Shown in pieces: positions 20,305 to 28,812 of a DNA stretch of 36,167 nt (positions within the stretch are counted from its first letter, which is position 1; every line of letters starts with the position of its first letter). Below the pieces are notes generated by a model, which was not told the DNA's origin, ran no database searches, and saw only the letters and a list, made by a program, of their open reading frames with translations. Source of the stretch: a virus. Both the position numbers and the translations under genes were made by a program. The DNA lies in the IMG/VR virus record IMGVR_UViG_3300044627_002218, positions 1 through 36,167 of that record. One strand, written 5' to 3'.

Positions 20305-22293
20305 TTAACCCGTTACAGTCCATCCCTTTGCGATTGCAATGCTTGGATTGTCTGATGCTGCTCCCCAATTATTTGTTACAGTTACTGTTCTAGTACCAGA
20401 ACCAGAAGCACCGACTACTGCAAGACTTTCATAAAGTTCATTTAATGCAGTTCCAGATAACTTACAACCAGTTATATCTAAATTATATGCTGCTCCAGTA
20501 AATCCTTTTAAAGAACTTAAAGATCTTGCATTAGTAAACATGCCACTAAATACCGAAGCATAACCAGAACCAGTCAATCCAGAAACATCTAATGGCGGAA
20601 CCTGAATTAGCGAACCACAATCAAAAAACATGTTGTTGAATCCACTAGTATTAAAAGTGGCCATAGATGCTCCCCGAGCTAATGTCAGTCCTTTTATTCT
20701 CACTAAATTAATACAAGCTCTAAACATTGAATTTGCATTTAAAGCATTTGGAGCATCTATTTCCGGTGCTTCTATTAAATTTCCATTAAATTGAAAAAAT
20801 TGAGCAACTGAAGTTGCATTTGGCAAATTAAAAAATGTATTTCCTATCGTAGATAGTGAAGTCCCATAAAAAAGCCCACCAAAATTTGTTGCATTAAAGT
20901 TTATAGGTAATTCTGGAAGAGTTAAAAGAGAAACACATCCAGTAAACATCTGTTCGTAATTTGTTGCTTTAGATAAATTTAAATTATTTATTTTTCTTAA
21001 TACCCCACAACTATTAAAAGTATAGAAAAAATTAGTTACATTACTAGTATCTGTAAATGTTATCTCTTCTATTGAAGTACCATACGCAAACATCAATCCG
21101 AGAGATGTTGTACTCTTAGTATCCACAATTAATTTTTGTAATCTTTGACAATTACCAAAGCAAAAAGTAAAATCCGTTACTTTGCCTGTGTTTAATGGAG
21201 GATATTCCTCTAAACTTTGGCAAAAATTAAAAGTTCTATTCATACTAGTAACATTACTAACATTTAAAAATGGTATTTTTCTAAGATTATAACAACTTGA
21301 AAATGTACTAGATAAATTAGTTACTTTTGAAAAATCCATCCAAGGAATTGTTTTAATTAATGTACAAAAGGTAAACATTCCAGAAGCATCAGTTACATTT
21401 GATGTATCTAAAAATGGAATTTCTGTTAAACTTCTACAATTTGAATATAAATTTCCCATACTTGTTACCTTACTTGTATTAGATAATTTTGGGGAATTTA
21501 ACAAATTAAAGCAGTTTTGAAACAAAGAACTCAAATTTGTTGCGCTGTTTGTATTTAAATCTGGAATTTTTTGTATAGATACACAACTACTAAACATACC
21601 AGTTAAATTAGTACCTTTTTCAGTATAATTTTCTGGTAAAATTAGATTTTTTAATTTTCTTGCATTTTCAAATTGACCACTAAAAGATGTTATATTATTA
21701 TTTCCAATAAATTCGTACTGCTCTAACATTATAGGCCAAACACCCGGATTCGCTGATGTGCCTATTTGAATTGTGGATAAATTTGAACCTGCTATTCTTA
21801 TATTTAACCACTGATTTTGATAAGTAGATAAATTTGATTGATTGTGTTTTGTTGTAAGATTTATAGAAGTTAAATTTGCAGCACCTGTTGGTGTTATCGT
21901 AATCACTAGCGTTTTGTAATCATTATATACGGTAGATGTTAGACCAGCATATGTTGAAGTGTCGTATCGTTTGTAAGCGGCCGATCCAGAAGAAAAACTT
22001 CCAGTAGTTCCGTCACCCCAATCTACTGTATAATTTCCAGCAACTGTAAATGCAACAAAGTTAGAATCGTTATTAAAAACAGCAAACACTCCTGCAAATT
22101 TTTGTTCTCCTGCTGTTATAGAGGGAAGAGAAACCCATTCTGTTGGTCTCACATAAGGAGTTAAAGTTAGTCCTTGTAAATATGTTCCGACATTTCTTGA
22201 ATAATTTTGAGACGCAGAAATTATATTATTCATTTCTAAGTAGTCTTCACGACCAACAGCACCACCATTCCATCTATTTTGCCTTGTTTTCAT
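20305..22293 (-). CDS. PKD/BspA-type leucine-rich repeat adhesin (copy B)
   Basis: 662 residues from ATG 22293, which overlaps the upstream stop (ATGA); a TTG at 22302 is a less likely start. After an N-terminal segment (RPTEWVSLP) comes a PKD-like part with TVDWGDGTTGSF (about 89-100). From about residue 190 to 600 there are many repeats of about 23 residues of the BspA/DUF285 type (MFxxCxxLxxIPxLxTSxVTx), for example LDTSNVTDASGMFTFC. Such repeats form solenoids in surface adhesins of bacteria and protists and in phage receptor-binding proteins. This is the longer paralogue of the 23032-24612 protein. Host-surface binding is inferred from this family and from the fibre neighbours. Confidence 0.85.
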   Translation of the reverse strand: MKTRQNRWNGGAVGREDYLEMNNIISASQNYSRNVGTYLQGLTLTPYVRPTEWVSLPSITAGEQKFAGVFAVFNNDSNFVAFTVAGNYTVDWGDGTTGSFSSGSAAYKRYDTSTYAGLTSTVYNDYKTLVITITPTGAANLTSINLTTKHNQSNLSTYQNQWLNIRIAGSNLSTIQIGTSANPGVWPIMLEQYEFIGNNNITSFSGQFENARKLKNLILPENYTEKGTNLTGMFSSCVSIQKIPDLNTNSATNLSSLFQNCFNLLNSPKLSNTSKVTSMGNLYSNCRSLTEIPFLDTSNVTDASGMFTFCTLIKTIPWMDFSKVTNLSSTFSSCYNLRKIPFLNVSNVTSMNRTFNFCQSLEEYPPLNTGKVTDFTFCFGNCQRLQKLIVDTKSTTSLGLMFAYGTSIEEITFTDTSNVTNFFYTFNSCGVLRKINNLNLSKATNYEQMFTGCVSLLTLPELPINFNATNFGGLFYGTSLSTIGNTFFNLPNATSVAQFFQFNGNLIEAPEIDAPNALNANSMFRACINLVRIKGLTLARGASMATFNTSGFNNMFFDCGSLIQVPPLDVSGLTGSGYASVFSGMFTNARSLSSLKGFTGAAYNLDITGCKLSGTALNELYESLAVVGASGSGTRTVTVTNNWGAASDNPSIAIAKGWTVTG

Positions 22294-22472
22294 AACATCC
22301 AATGCCTCGGTATACTTGTACCAGTTACATCACCAGTAAGACCATTAAAAGTTGAAACGTATGCGGTAATACCACTTCCAATTGAAATCCAAGCAGACCC
22401 ATTCCATTGCCATGTAAGGCCATTGAAGGTGTAGGTCTGATTAAGAGATGGAGAATCTGGAAAGTCAATCAT
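22290..22472 (-). CDS. Short fibre N-domain protein (copy B)
   Basis: 60 residues. It matches the N-terminus of the collagen-like protein at 24616-25431: FPDSPSLNQTYTFNGLTWQWNGSAW compared in parts with FPTSPSPGDIYTFGGRSWQWNGTAW, then an STFNGLTGDV segment. It lacks the collagen and C-terminal parts, so it is a shortened copy. The ATG follows the upstream stop within 2 bp with no ribosome site. It may still serve as an attachment or chaperone-like domain for the LRR protein that follows, but it could be a degenerate remnant. Confidence 0.7.
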   Translation of the reverse strand: MIDFPDSPSLNQTYTFNGLTWQWNGSAWISIGSGITAYVSTFNGLTGDVTGTSIPRHWML

Positions 22473-22476
22473 TGCG

Positions 22477-22803
22477 TTAAGTTATTTCAAGATAAGATAA
22501 AACTATGTCTGTTGCATTTAATGCAGATGTTTGTGCATTTATTCTATCATTTGCTTCTAATACAATTGGTTCGGTAATTGGTTGAAATGAAGTTTGAATT
22601 GGAACTATAGCATTTTTAATTAAATATGCTGCTGTACCTCCACTTGACCCAACAGAAATGCTTACATTTATTGCATCAGCAGTTCCGGTGTTGGCAATAT
22701 AAACACTCTTGACTAAAGTAGTCACACCCAATCCAGTAGTGTACAAATTTGTATCGGCAGTTGTTCCAAGATTAAAAAATGAGGATTTGAATGTATTTGG
22801 CAT
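22477..22803 (-). CDS. Small beta-rich fibre-associated protein (copy A)
   Basis: 108 residues, paralogous to 19701-20021 (shared VPIQTSFQ, PIVLE, LEIT at the C-terminus). Rich in Thr, Ser, Ala and Ile, with no signal peptide. A possible CATAAATA box lies 15 bp upstream, and AGAAGA is a weak ribosome site. It ends cassette copy A and is followed after 4 bp by the first gene of copy B. Function unknown; a small structural or decoration protein is likely from context. Confidence 0.8.
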   Translation of the reverse strand: MPNTFKSSFFNLGTTADTNLYTTGLGVTTLVKSVYIANTGTADAINVSISVGSSGGTAAYLIKNAIVPIQTSFQPITEPIVLEANDRINAQTSALNATDIVLSYLEIT

Positions 22804-22804
22804 T

Positions 22805-23035
22805 TTATTCTTCTAAATTATTTATGTTTGATTGAAAAGGAAAATTTATTGCATGTACCACAGAAATATCAAAATTTTCTGCTGCTTGTGCTTCTTCTGC
22901 TGAATTATACCAAGTCCATCCATGTATTGGATACTGATATGTGTCCTTTTCTTCGGCTTTTAATACATAATTAGGAGCATATATTGCAATTTTTGCATAA
23001 TCTCCATTTTTATTGTAAAATCCAGCAGTGCTCAT
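22805..23035 (-). CDS. Small hypothetical protein (copy A)
   Basis: 76 residues from ATG 23035, which overlaps the upstream stop (ATGA); an in-frame ATG at 23050 would overlap the LRR gene further. Paralogue of 20040-20294, with shared GFY, NYVL, QYPIHGW and a following helix rich in Ala/Glu. It has no recognised domain. It always follows the LRR protein here, so it may bind it or assist its folding, which is inference. Confidence 0.76.
   Translation of the reverse strand: MSTAGFYNKNGDYAKIAIYAPNYVLKAEEKDTYQYPIHGWTWYNSAEEAQAAENFDISVVHAINFPFQSNINNLEE
22819..22826 (-). promoter_or_regulatory. Possible late box CATAAATA
   Basis: Minus-strand CATAAATA within the 3' end of the 22805 gene, 15 bp before ATG 22803. 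Predicted leader is about 9-10 nt. Placement fits a late promoter at the end of cassette copy A, but it is inside coding sequence. Confidence 0.35.
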
Positions 23036-24612
23036 AATGTGATAGTCCATCCTTTGGCTGTTGCTCCAGCTATTTGACCTGCGGTTATGCCAGATGCACC
23101 CGGATTTCCAGTTATTATAAGTGTTGCCGAAGGTCCAGAAATTCCTGTCAATCCTGCAAATACTTCAGAGAGTGCCGTAAATCCAAAACGACAATTCAAC
23201 AAACTCATCGAAACTCTAAGATTTTTAACTGGAAAAGATTCTAAATTATAACAAAAATATGTAAATCTTTGTTGTTCTCCAGAACCGGAATCAACAACTG
23301 CGATATTATTAAAATTCATTGATGGTAATTTTTTTAAACTATAACAAGTACTAAACATTCCAGCCAAAGTCGCATTGTTTCCAAAAGTATAGCCCGGAAC
23401 ATTTTCTAATACTTGATTACTAAAAAACATTGATGTCGCAGTTGTGCAATTTCTTAAATCTAATGTTGGTGCCGTTTTTAATCTTGTTCCACTAAAAGCT
23501 GAATTTGCATTTACTATTCCAGTACCACCTGTTATGGTTCCAAGTTTTTCTAAAGAAACACAATTCAAAAACATATTTTGAATTGTTGTTATTTTGGGAA
23601 TAAAAATATCCCCTACTTCTTTTAAACTTGTATTTGATTGAAAACAAGAGGCCATTGTTGTCGCATTGGGTAAACTCAATCCCTTTACATATTCTAATTT
23701 ACTACAATTAGAAAAAATGGAATTACTATTTGATGACAATACTGGCATAGTAAGAACAAATGGACACGATTTTAAATCATAACATTCTTGAAAAATACTT
23801 ATAGCATTTGTAACACTTGAATAATTATAAGGTGGAACATTTAAAATTCCACTATTTCTAAAACTTGCATTCATAGATGTCACAAGAGAAGTTTCTATGT
23901 ATGGTGCTTGGCGTAAATTTTTATTATTTAAAAATGCTGATTGTATATTTGTGGGTCTCCAATTTGGTGGATAATATACTGATTCTAAATTTGGTGCATT
24001 TAAAGAACGATCTAGAGCTGTTGATGTAGTCGGTAGCGCTGTGACATTTACTTTTTTTAACCATGGATTTGATGCACCAATTGTAACAAGAGTTAATGAT
24101 GTACATGATGGTAAATTACAAGTAAATTCAAGCCATTTTCCTTGCATGAATGTACTTGCACCAGTAACACCTTGAATTCCAAAATTTACTGATGTCAAAT
24201 TTGATCCGCTTTGAGGAGTTACTGTGACTAAAACTTGTTTATAACCTAATGATGTAGTACCTGATGTCGTAGATATGGAGTTATAATTATATTGTTTTCT
24301 TGCTATTCCTGCAGAAGAAAAACTTCCAGTTGTACCATCACCCCAATTTACATTGTATGCTCCGGAACATTGCATGCCAATGCTGTTGGAGTCTAATTCA
24401 TCATCCGTAATTGCCAACAACCCATAAACAATTTGTTGGCCAGATGTGTAACCAGGAATTGAAAGCCATTCTATTGGTCTAACCCAATCAGTTCCAATAT
24501 TCCAATTATTTATTTCTTCATTCAAATATTGTTGACGACCATCAATTACTCCTTTTGGAGAAGTAATCTCATTTCTTCCTATGTAACCACGATTTCTTCC
24601 ATTTGATGACAT
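23032..24612 (-). CDS. PKD/BspA-type leucine-rich repeat adhesin (copy A)
   Basis: 526 residues. The N-terminus has RPIEWLSIP and a PKD-like VNWGDGTTGSFSS (about 88-100), as in copy B. From about 210 to 480 lie BspA/DUF285-like repeats, more diverged than in copy B (for example IFSNCSKLEYVKGLSLP and MFLNCVSLEKLG). The C-terminal region GASGITAGQIAGATAKGWTI is like that of copy B (SIAIAKGWTV). AGGAG precedes the ATG at 24612. A host-surface binding role is inferred from the family and the surrounding fibre genes. The divergence in repeat number and sequence suggests diversification after duplication. Confidence 0.85.
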   Translation of the reverse strand: MSSNGRNRGYIGRNEITSPKGVIDGRQQYLNEEINNWNIGTDWVRPIEWLSIPGYTSGQQIVYGLLAITDDELDSNSIGMQCSGAYNVNWGDGTTGSFSSAGIARKQYNYNSISTTSGTTSLGYKQVLVTVTPQSGSNLTSVNFGIQGVTGASTFMQGKWLEFTCNLPSCTSLTLVTIGASNPWLKKVNVTALPTTSTALDRSLNAPNLESVYYPPNWRPTNIQSAFLNNKNLRQAPYIETSLVTSMNASFRNSGILNVPPYNYSSVTNAISIFQECYDLKSCPFVLTMPVLSSNSNSIFSNCSKLEYVKGLSLPNATTMASCFQSNTSLKEVGDIFIPKITTIQNMFLNCVSLEKLGTITGGTGIVNANSAFSGTRLKTAPTLDLRNCTTATSMFFSNQVLENVPGYTFGNNATLAGMFSTCYSLKKLPSMNFNNIAVVDSGSGEQQRFTYFCYNLESFPVKNLRVSMSLLNCRFGFTALSEVFAGLTGISGPSATLIITGNPGASGITAGQIAGATAKGWTITL

Positions 24613-24615
24613 ATA

Positions 24616-25431
24616 TTAAACTCCTAGGAACCAAAGTATCGGCAATACATTTGCTTCTGGACCAGTTGCACCTGCAGGACCAGCAGGACCCGCAAACTCA
24701 ACCCAAATTGCAGTTGCACCGTCATTTACGCCAGTAAATAATTTTCCAAGACCTGTGTTATACCATCTATCTCCTGCAGAGAATCCTGTTGGTGCAGTTG
24801 CCCCTTGATAGAATGCATAACTTGTTCCACCCGCACCAGAAGCCGTGGAAGCAATCGTAAGAGTATTTCCGGAAGGAGTTATGGTTATATTGCTGCCTTG
24901 AGCGAGGCCAACATTTCCACTTAAACCATTCAAAGTTATTACATAACTTCCAACTGGTCCAGTAACTCCTTGTGGACCCGTTGGACCAGTGAAACCAGTA
25001 GATCCAATAGGACCTTGAATTCCCTGTGGACCTTGATCACCAGTGGGGCCAATAGGACCTTGAATTCCCTGTGGACCTTGATCACCAGTGGGGCCAATAG
25101 GACCTTGAATTCCCTGTGGACCTTGATCACCAGTGAAACCAGTAGGTCCAATAGGACCTTGAATTCCCTGTGGACCTTGATCACCAGTAGGACCAGTTGG
25201 TCCCATGGCACCAGTTCCCGTATAACTTATTGTTATATTATTAGAAGATCCGGAAACACCAATAAATGTGCTTCCAAGAATATTGATGCTTCCCGTAAAT
25301 CCATTTAAAAACGTAACTGCGTTGGCTGCTGTTGCATAGACATCCCAAGCAGTTCCATTCCACTGCCAAGAACGACCTCCAAAAGTGTATATGTCACCGG
25401 GTGATGGGGATGTTGGAAAATCTAGTGGCAT
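24616..25431 (-). CDS. Collagen-like fibre protein
   Basis: 271 residues. Residues 1-30 form a small WQWNGTAW domain. Residues 40-72 have the fibre motif NGFTGSINI. Residues 74-161 are an uninterrupted Gly-X-Y collagen-like stretch with a repeated GDQGPQGIQGPIGPT unit. An NGLSGNVGLAQGSN beta repeat follows (168-181), then a GDRW...NDGATAIWVEF module (about 220-246) and a short GPAGPAGATGP tail. Collagen-like stalks in phages form stiff trimeric fibres. A CTAAATA late box ends seven bases before the ATG and no Shine-Dalgarno is present, so this likely starts a late transcript running into the duplicated cassettes. Confidence 0.88.
   Translation of the reverse strand: MPLDFPTSPSPGDIYTFGGRSWQWNGTAWDVYATAANAVTFLNGFTGSINILGSTFIGVSGSSNNITISYTGTGAMGPTGPTGDQGPQGIQGPIGPTGFTGDQGPQGIQGPIGPTGDQGPQGIQGPIGPTGDQGPQGIQGPIGSTGFTGPTGPQGVTGPVGSYVITLNGLSGNVGLAQGSNITITPSGNTLTIASTASGAGGTSYAFYQGATAPTGFSAGDRWYNTGLGKLFTGVNDGATAIWVEFAGPAGPAGATGPEANVLPILWFLGV
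25004..25197 (-). repeat. Four near-identical collagen-coding repeats (45, 45 and 54 bp apart)
   Basis: The plus-strand segment CCAATAGGACCTTGAATTCC begins at 25004, 25049, 25094 and 25148 (second and third copies identical, others nearly so). Each copy encodes GDQGPQGIQGPIG[PS]T on the minus strand. The near identity at DNA level points to recent slippage or unequal recombination. Confidence 0.9.
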
Positions 25432-25438
25432 GTCTTAA

Positions 25439-25445
25439 TATTTAG
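25439..25445 (-). promoter_or_regulatory. Late promoter box CTAAATA
   Basis: CTAAATA on the minus strand overlaps the stop codon of the upstream gene and ends seven bases before ATG 25431. Predicted leader is about 2 nt. Confidence 0.5.
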
Positions 25446-26677
25446 ATGATTTCGAACCAAGAAAGATCTGTATAACCTTGTGTGTTATTTGTCGTAGGAA
25501 CCAGTACGAGAACAAATGTATCGCTTACTCCCAGTTGTGTTCTTCCTATTTGAAAATTAAAATCATTTATGCTAGATACATCCAAGGTTCCGCTGCTACT
25601 TATATATCCACCGACAATATCAGTCCCACCAGTAACCCCTGTAGCCGTAATATTATATTGAACATTTCCATTGTAATGTGTTGTCCAAGTGTTTCCCGTT
25701 AAAGTTGGATTTAATAAAATTCTGTATTGCACTACTAATGGTTTGTTGCTTCCTGACGGTTCTATTGCCACACTAATATTTGACGGTACAATAATACTAT
25801 CCAATCTATCGGGGGCCAATCGTATTGCAACCAGTGGATATTGAGTTCCTGCTGTTGTTAAAGTATGGGGTGTAGTTCCACTATGTGTTATATTATATCT
25901 TCTGCTGAATCCTTCATATCCACCTTCAGACAATATCGTTGAGCAAATTTGTTTCATGGTACTGCTTGTTGCTTGGCTAGAAGTATTTTCAATTTCATAT
26001 CTCAAAGGCAAACATGCAGTTGTCATATAGGTTGTGGAATTTTTATTCGTATTGTAGAATGTATGTGCTACAATGGGTTTTCCGTCTATAAAAAATCCAG
26101 TTCGAACATCACCCACACCCAACCATTCGACATCCATCCAAAAAATATTTCCTTTTGTTACATCTAAAGTTACACCAGAAGAACCAGATCCATCAAATCG
26201 ATCACTGTTCCAGTTTGATTGTGGTACTGTTTGTGTTGTATTTAAAGAAGCCGAAGCCAAGCAAAGAGATAGAGTAAGACCATCTTGTTGTAAATATACT
26301 CCATTATAAGGTGTTGCTCCAGTAAAACCACCAGTAACTCCGAAGTAACCAACTCTTTGTCTCAAACCATTTTTTGGTTGAGACATTGCAAATGTGTTTA
26401 TTATTGTAAGAGACTTTCCTGGTTGATATGGAAATACCTTTTTTGTTTCAGAATACAGTTTGGATCCCACTGTCAGTCCTGAAGTTAATGATACTGTGCT
26501 TTCTGTCATATTATGAGAATATGTTCCGCCAGTTGCACCTCTGTAATCCCATTTGTCACTTACTTGGTATCTTTGTTGACTGTCAAACAAGGTAAAAGGA
26601 TTGCTAACTTTTAGACGATTGAATGCATCAACTGCATTTCCCTTGAATCCGATTTGATCATTGAATAGGTATGACAT
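25442..26677 (-). CDS. Probable virion or tail-fibre-associated protein
   Basis: 411 residues from ATG 26677, whose A is the last base of the upstream stop (TAATG), with GGAG nine bases before it; a further ATG at 26692 lies inside the preceding gene. The protein is beta-rich with many Thr, Ser and Gly. It starts FNDQIGFKGNAVDAFNRLKVS and carries segments such as FWMDVEWLGVGDVRTGFFIDGKP and HTFYNTN, which look like a jelly-roll/sandwich module. This type appears next to fibre genes in T4-like marine phages, from memory. A structural role is likely; nothing in it indicates an enzyme. Confidence 0.75.
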   Translation of the reverse strand: MSYLFNDQIGFKGNAVDAFNRLKVSNPFTLFDSQQRYQVSDKWDYRGATGGTYSHNMTESTVSLTSGLTVGSKLYSETKKVFPYQPGKSLTIINTFAMSQPKNGLRQRVGYFGVTGGFTGATPYNGVYLQQDGLTLSLCLASASLNTTQTVPQSNWNSDRFDGSGSSGVTLDVTKGNIFWMDVEWLGVGDVRTGFFIDGKPIVAHTFYNTNKNSTTYMTTACLPLRYEIENTSSQATSSTMKQICSTILSEGGYEGFSRRYNITHSGTTPHTLTTAGTQYPLVAIRLAPDRLDSIIVPSNISVAIEPSGSNKPLVVQYRILLNPTLTGNTWTTHYNGNVQYNITATGVTGGTDIVGGYISSSGTLDVSSINDFNFQIGRTQLGVSDTFVLVLVPTTNNTQGYTDLSWFEII

Positions 26678-28794
26678 TATATTATTCTCCATCCATTTCT
26701 GTAAATGAAATGTAAGCCCCCATTGTTTATGTTTAATATTGCAGAAGATTGATTATCAATTGTTTGTGATGAGGTTGCACCAACAATTGTTATATATCTG
26801 CTTGCTCCACTTCCCGCATTGCCAGATTCATCCTTGACAACAATTTGTCTTCCTGTTTCTGGATTTGTTGGAAGTGTAATAGTAACTGGACCACCATAAC
26901 TCACACCAATGTAATAATCCAATGGTGTTGCTGAATATGAAGAGCCCGTGACGGAAGTTGTGGTGAGAATTGATGATACACCACCAGAAGTTGTTGCTGT
27001 ATTTGTTGGTTGGACCCATTGAGAACCGTTTCCATCATTGATGTAAACATACTCAATACCATTGTCAGAATCCATCCACCTGTCGCCTTGGGTTATTCCA
27101 GATGGTGATGCAGACTGATAATAAAATCTATTTGCTGCTGAAGATTGTGTTGATCCATCAGCGAATGCTATAAAAGCTCCTGTTGTAGTTCCAATCACCA
27201 ATCCCTTTGGAATTTCAAGGTTTTGAGTTGTTGTGTCTAATTTAAAATTTGCTTGTGCAGCTAATCTCGCTGTACTTGAATCTCTATATTGAACTGAACC
27301 ACCAATAGATTTTGGTAGATCGGTAACTTCAATTTTTAAAACACCAATTCCACTAGAAGGATCTATTGTTAGACTTCCATTTGGAGATGCAATAGATTGA
27401 ACATAATTGCCTACTGGTCCTGTTGGACCTTGAGCACCAGTGGCACCTTGAGGACCAGTGGGGCCTTGAATTCCTGCAGTTCCTTGGGAACCAGTAGGAC
27501 CTTGAGCACCAGTGGGACCTTGAGGACCAGTAGGACCTTGAGAACCACCTCCTCCACCCCCACACAATCCACTCAAATCAATGTCAACATTTTTTCTTCT
27601 TCTTGTGATAGTGATTCCAGAACCAATGAAGTTCATGGTATCGACAGCACGAATAATCTTGTCACCGTTCAGAGCAACATCAACTGCACCTCCACCACCC
27701 GGTGTTGCCATGGCAATTTGATTGATTGCTTTTTGAACATCATCATTTTTTAGTTTGTCAAGAACAGAAGAAACGTGTTCAGAGTTGAACGAAAGAACAC
27801 CATCTTCTAAGATCAGCGGAAACTGTGCTTCTACAATTCCGGGGTCGCCCTTGGGACCAGCAGGACCTTGAGAACCAGCAGGACCTTGTGGTCCTTTGGG
27901 ACCGATTGGACCTTGTTGACCGATTGGTCCACGCTCTCCACGATCCCCCTTTTCTCCCTTGTCACCTCTTGGTCCCTGTGGACCCATGGGACCTTGAGGA
28001 CCAATATCACCTTGTTCACCTTTTTCTCCCGGAATACCTTTGCGTCCTTGCGGGCCTTGCAAACCGCGTGGACCAACAGGACCAACTGGTCCTTCTTCTC
28101 CATGATCCCCTTTTTCTCCTTGAGGCCCAACTGGACCTTCAGGACCAACTTCTCCTTGTGGTCCAATAGGACCTTTAGGACCAACAGGACCTTGAGGACC
28201 AGCAGGACCTCTTTCTCCTCTTGGGCCGACAGGACCTGGTTCACCTTGAATTCCTTGTGCACCAAATTGAGGAACGATTTCCCTGACAATTGTTTTTTCA
28301 ACCAATTGAACTGGTTGTTGTACGACTGGTTGAGAAACAATCTTTGGTGTTTCTACAATCTCTTCTACGATATTTTTTATTTGTGAAGGATTTCCAATAA
28401 ATTTTACAATCTTATTGGTTTTTTGTTGTATAAAATATCTTTCAGAAACACCATGACCCAAATAAATTTTTTCATCTGGATGAACTGAATTTGTTTCCTT
28501 CAGAAGAGTATTCTTTTGAAGAGAACCAACAGGAAGTCTCAGACGAAATGAAGGCCCTTCAACATTCTCAAAGATGTATACAGGAATCAAAAGTTCCTTG
28601 ATTTTTGATGAGTTTCCTTCAACTACAAATTCATGTCCATCTTTGTCTTTCAACAATACTTTGGTGATACCAACGCCAACAGAGACCTTTGTAGGATTTC
28701 TTACAGATTCTACAATCTGATATTCACAACCTTCCACAAGTATTGGATGTGGTCGTGAAAGCCTTAAAGATGTCTTGTTCTTTCCAAAGAACAT
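26677..28794 (-). CDS. Large collagen-like fibre protein
   Basis: 705 residues. Residues 1-177 form a non-collagen head with a Val/Glu-rich coiled-coil-like end (VQLVEKTIVREIVPQ). Residues about 178-320 are a long Gly-X-Y domain with many Pro, Lys and Glu. A compact linker (about 321-410) is followed by a Gly6 run and a second collagen-like stretch (about 419-462). The C-terminal part holds GDRWMDSDNGIEYVYINDGNGSQWVQP, shared with smaller proteins here, and a final beta domain (PLDYYIGVSYGGPVTITLP). AAAGGA precedes the ATG. A trimeric fibre or stalk is likely. The repetitive DNA also yields long antisense open frames, which are not genes. Confidence 0.88.
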   Translation of the reverse strand: MFFGKNKTSLRLSRPHPILVEGCEYQIVESVRNPTKVSVGVGITKVLLKDKDGHEFVVEGNSSKIKELLIPVYIFENVEGPSFRLRLPVGSLQKNTLLKETNSVHPDEKIYLGHGVSERYFIQQKTNKIVKFIGNPSQIKNIVEEIVETPKIVSQPVVQQPVQLVEKTIVREIVPQFGAQGIQGEPGPVGPRGERGPAGPQGPVGPKGPIGPQGEVGPEGPVGPQGEKGDHGEEGPVGPVGPRGLQGPQGRKGIPGEKGEQGDIGPQGPMGPQGPRGDKGEKGDRGERGPIGQQGPIGPKGPQGPAGSQGPAGPKGDPGIVEAQFPLILEDGVLSFNSEHVSSVLDKLKNDDVQKAINQIAMATPGGGGAVDVALNGDKIIRAVDTMNFIGSGITITRRRKNVDIDLSGLCGGGGGGSQGPTGPQGPTGAQGPTGSQGTAGIQGPTGPQGATGAQGPTGPVGNYVQSIASPNGSLTIDPSSGIGVLKIEVTDLPKSIGGSVQYRDSSTARLAAQANFKLDTTTQNLEIPKGLVIGTTTGAFIAFADGSTQSSAANRFYYQSASPSGITQGDRWMDSDNGIEYVYINDGNGSQWVQPTNTATTSGGVSSILTTTSVTGSSYSATPLDYYIGVSYGGPVTITLPTNPETGRQIVVKDESGNAGSGASRYITIVGATSSQTIDNQSSAILNINNGGLHFIYRNGWRII

Positions 28795-28812
28795 GATTTC
28801 CTTTATGTAGTC

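Larger units (their letters stand above)
19701..25431 (-). repeat. Tandem duplication of a four-gene fibre cassette
   Basis: Copy A is 25431 to 22477 (collagen/WQWNG protein, LRR adhesin, small Trp/Tyr protein, small beta protein). Copy B is 22472 to 19701 (short WQWNG protein, LRR adhesin, small Trp/Tyr protein, small beta protein). All four positions match in order, strand and sequence pattern. Copy B has lost the collagen part of the first gene and has a longer, more regular LRR protein. The identity is at the protein level, so the duplication is not recent. Confidence 0.88.

Noticed and set aside
25004-25197. CRISPR-like 45-bp repeats
   Set aside because: They encode Gly-X-Y collagen units in frame; the intervening bases are also conserved coding sequence.
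27825-28386. Long open frames in other reading frames over the collagen-like gene
   Set aside because: Gly-X-Y coding repeats keep all frames open; the shadow products are low-complexity and lack start signals.
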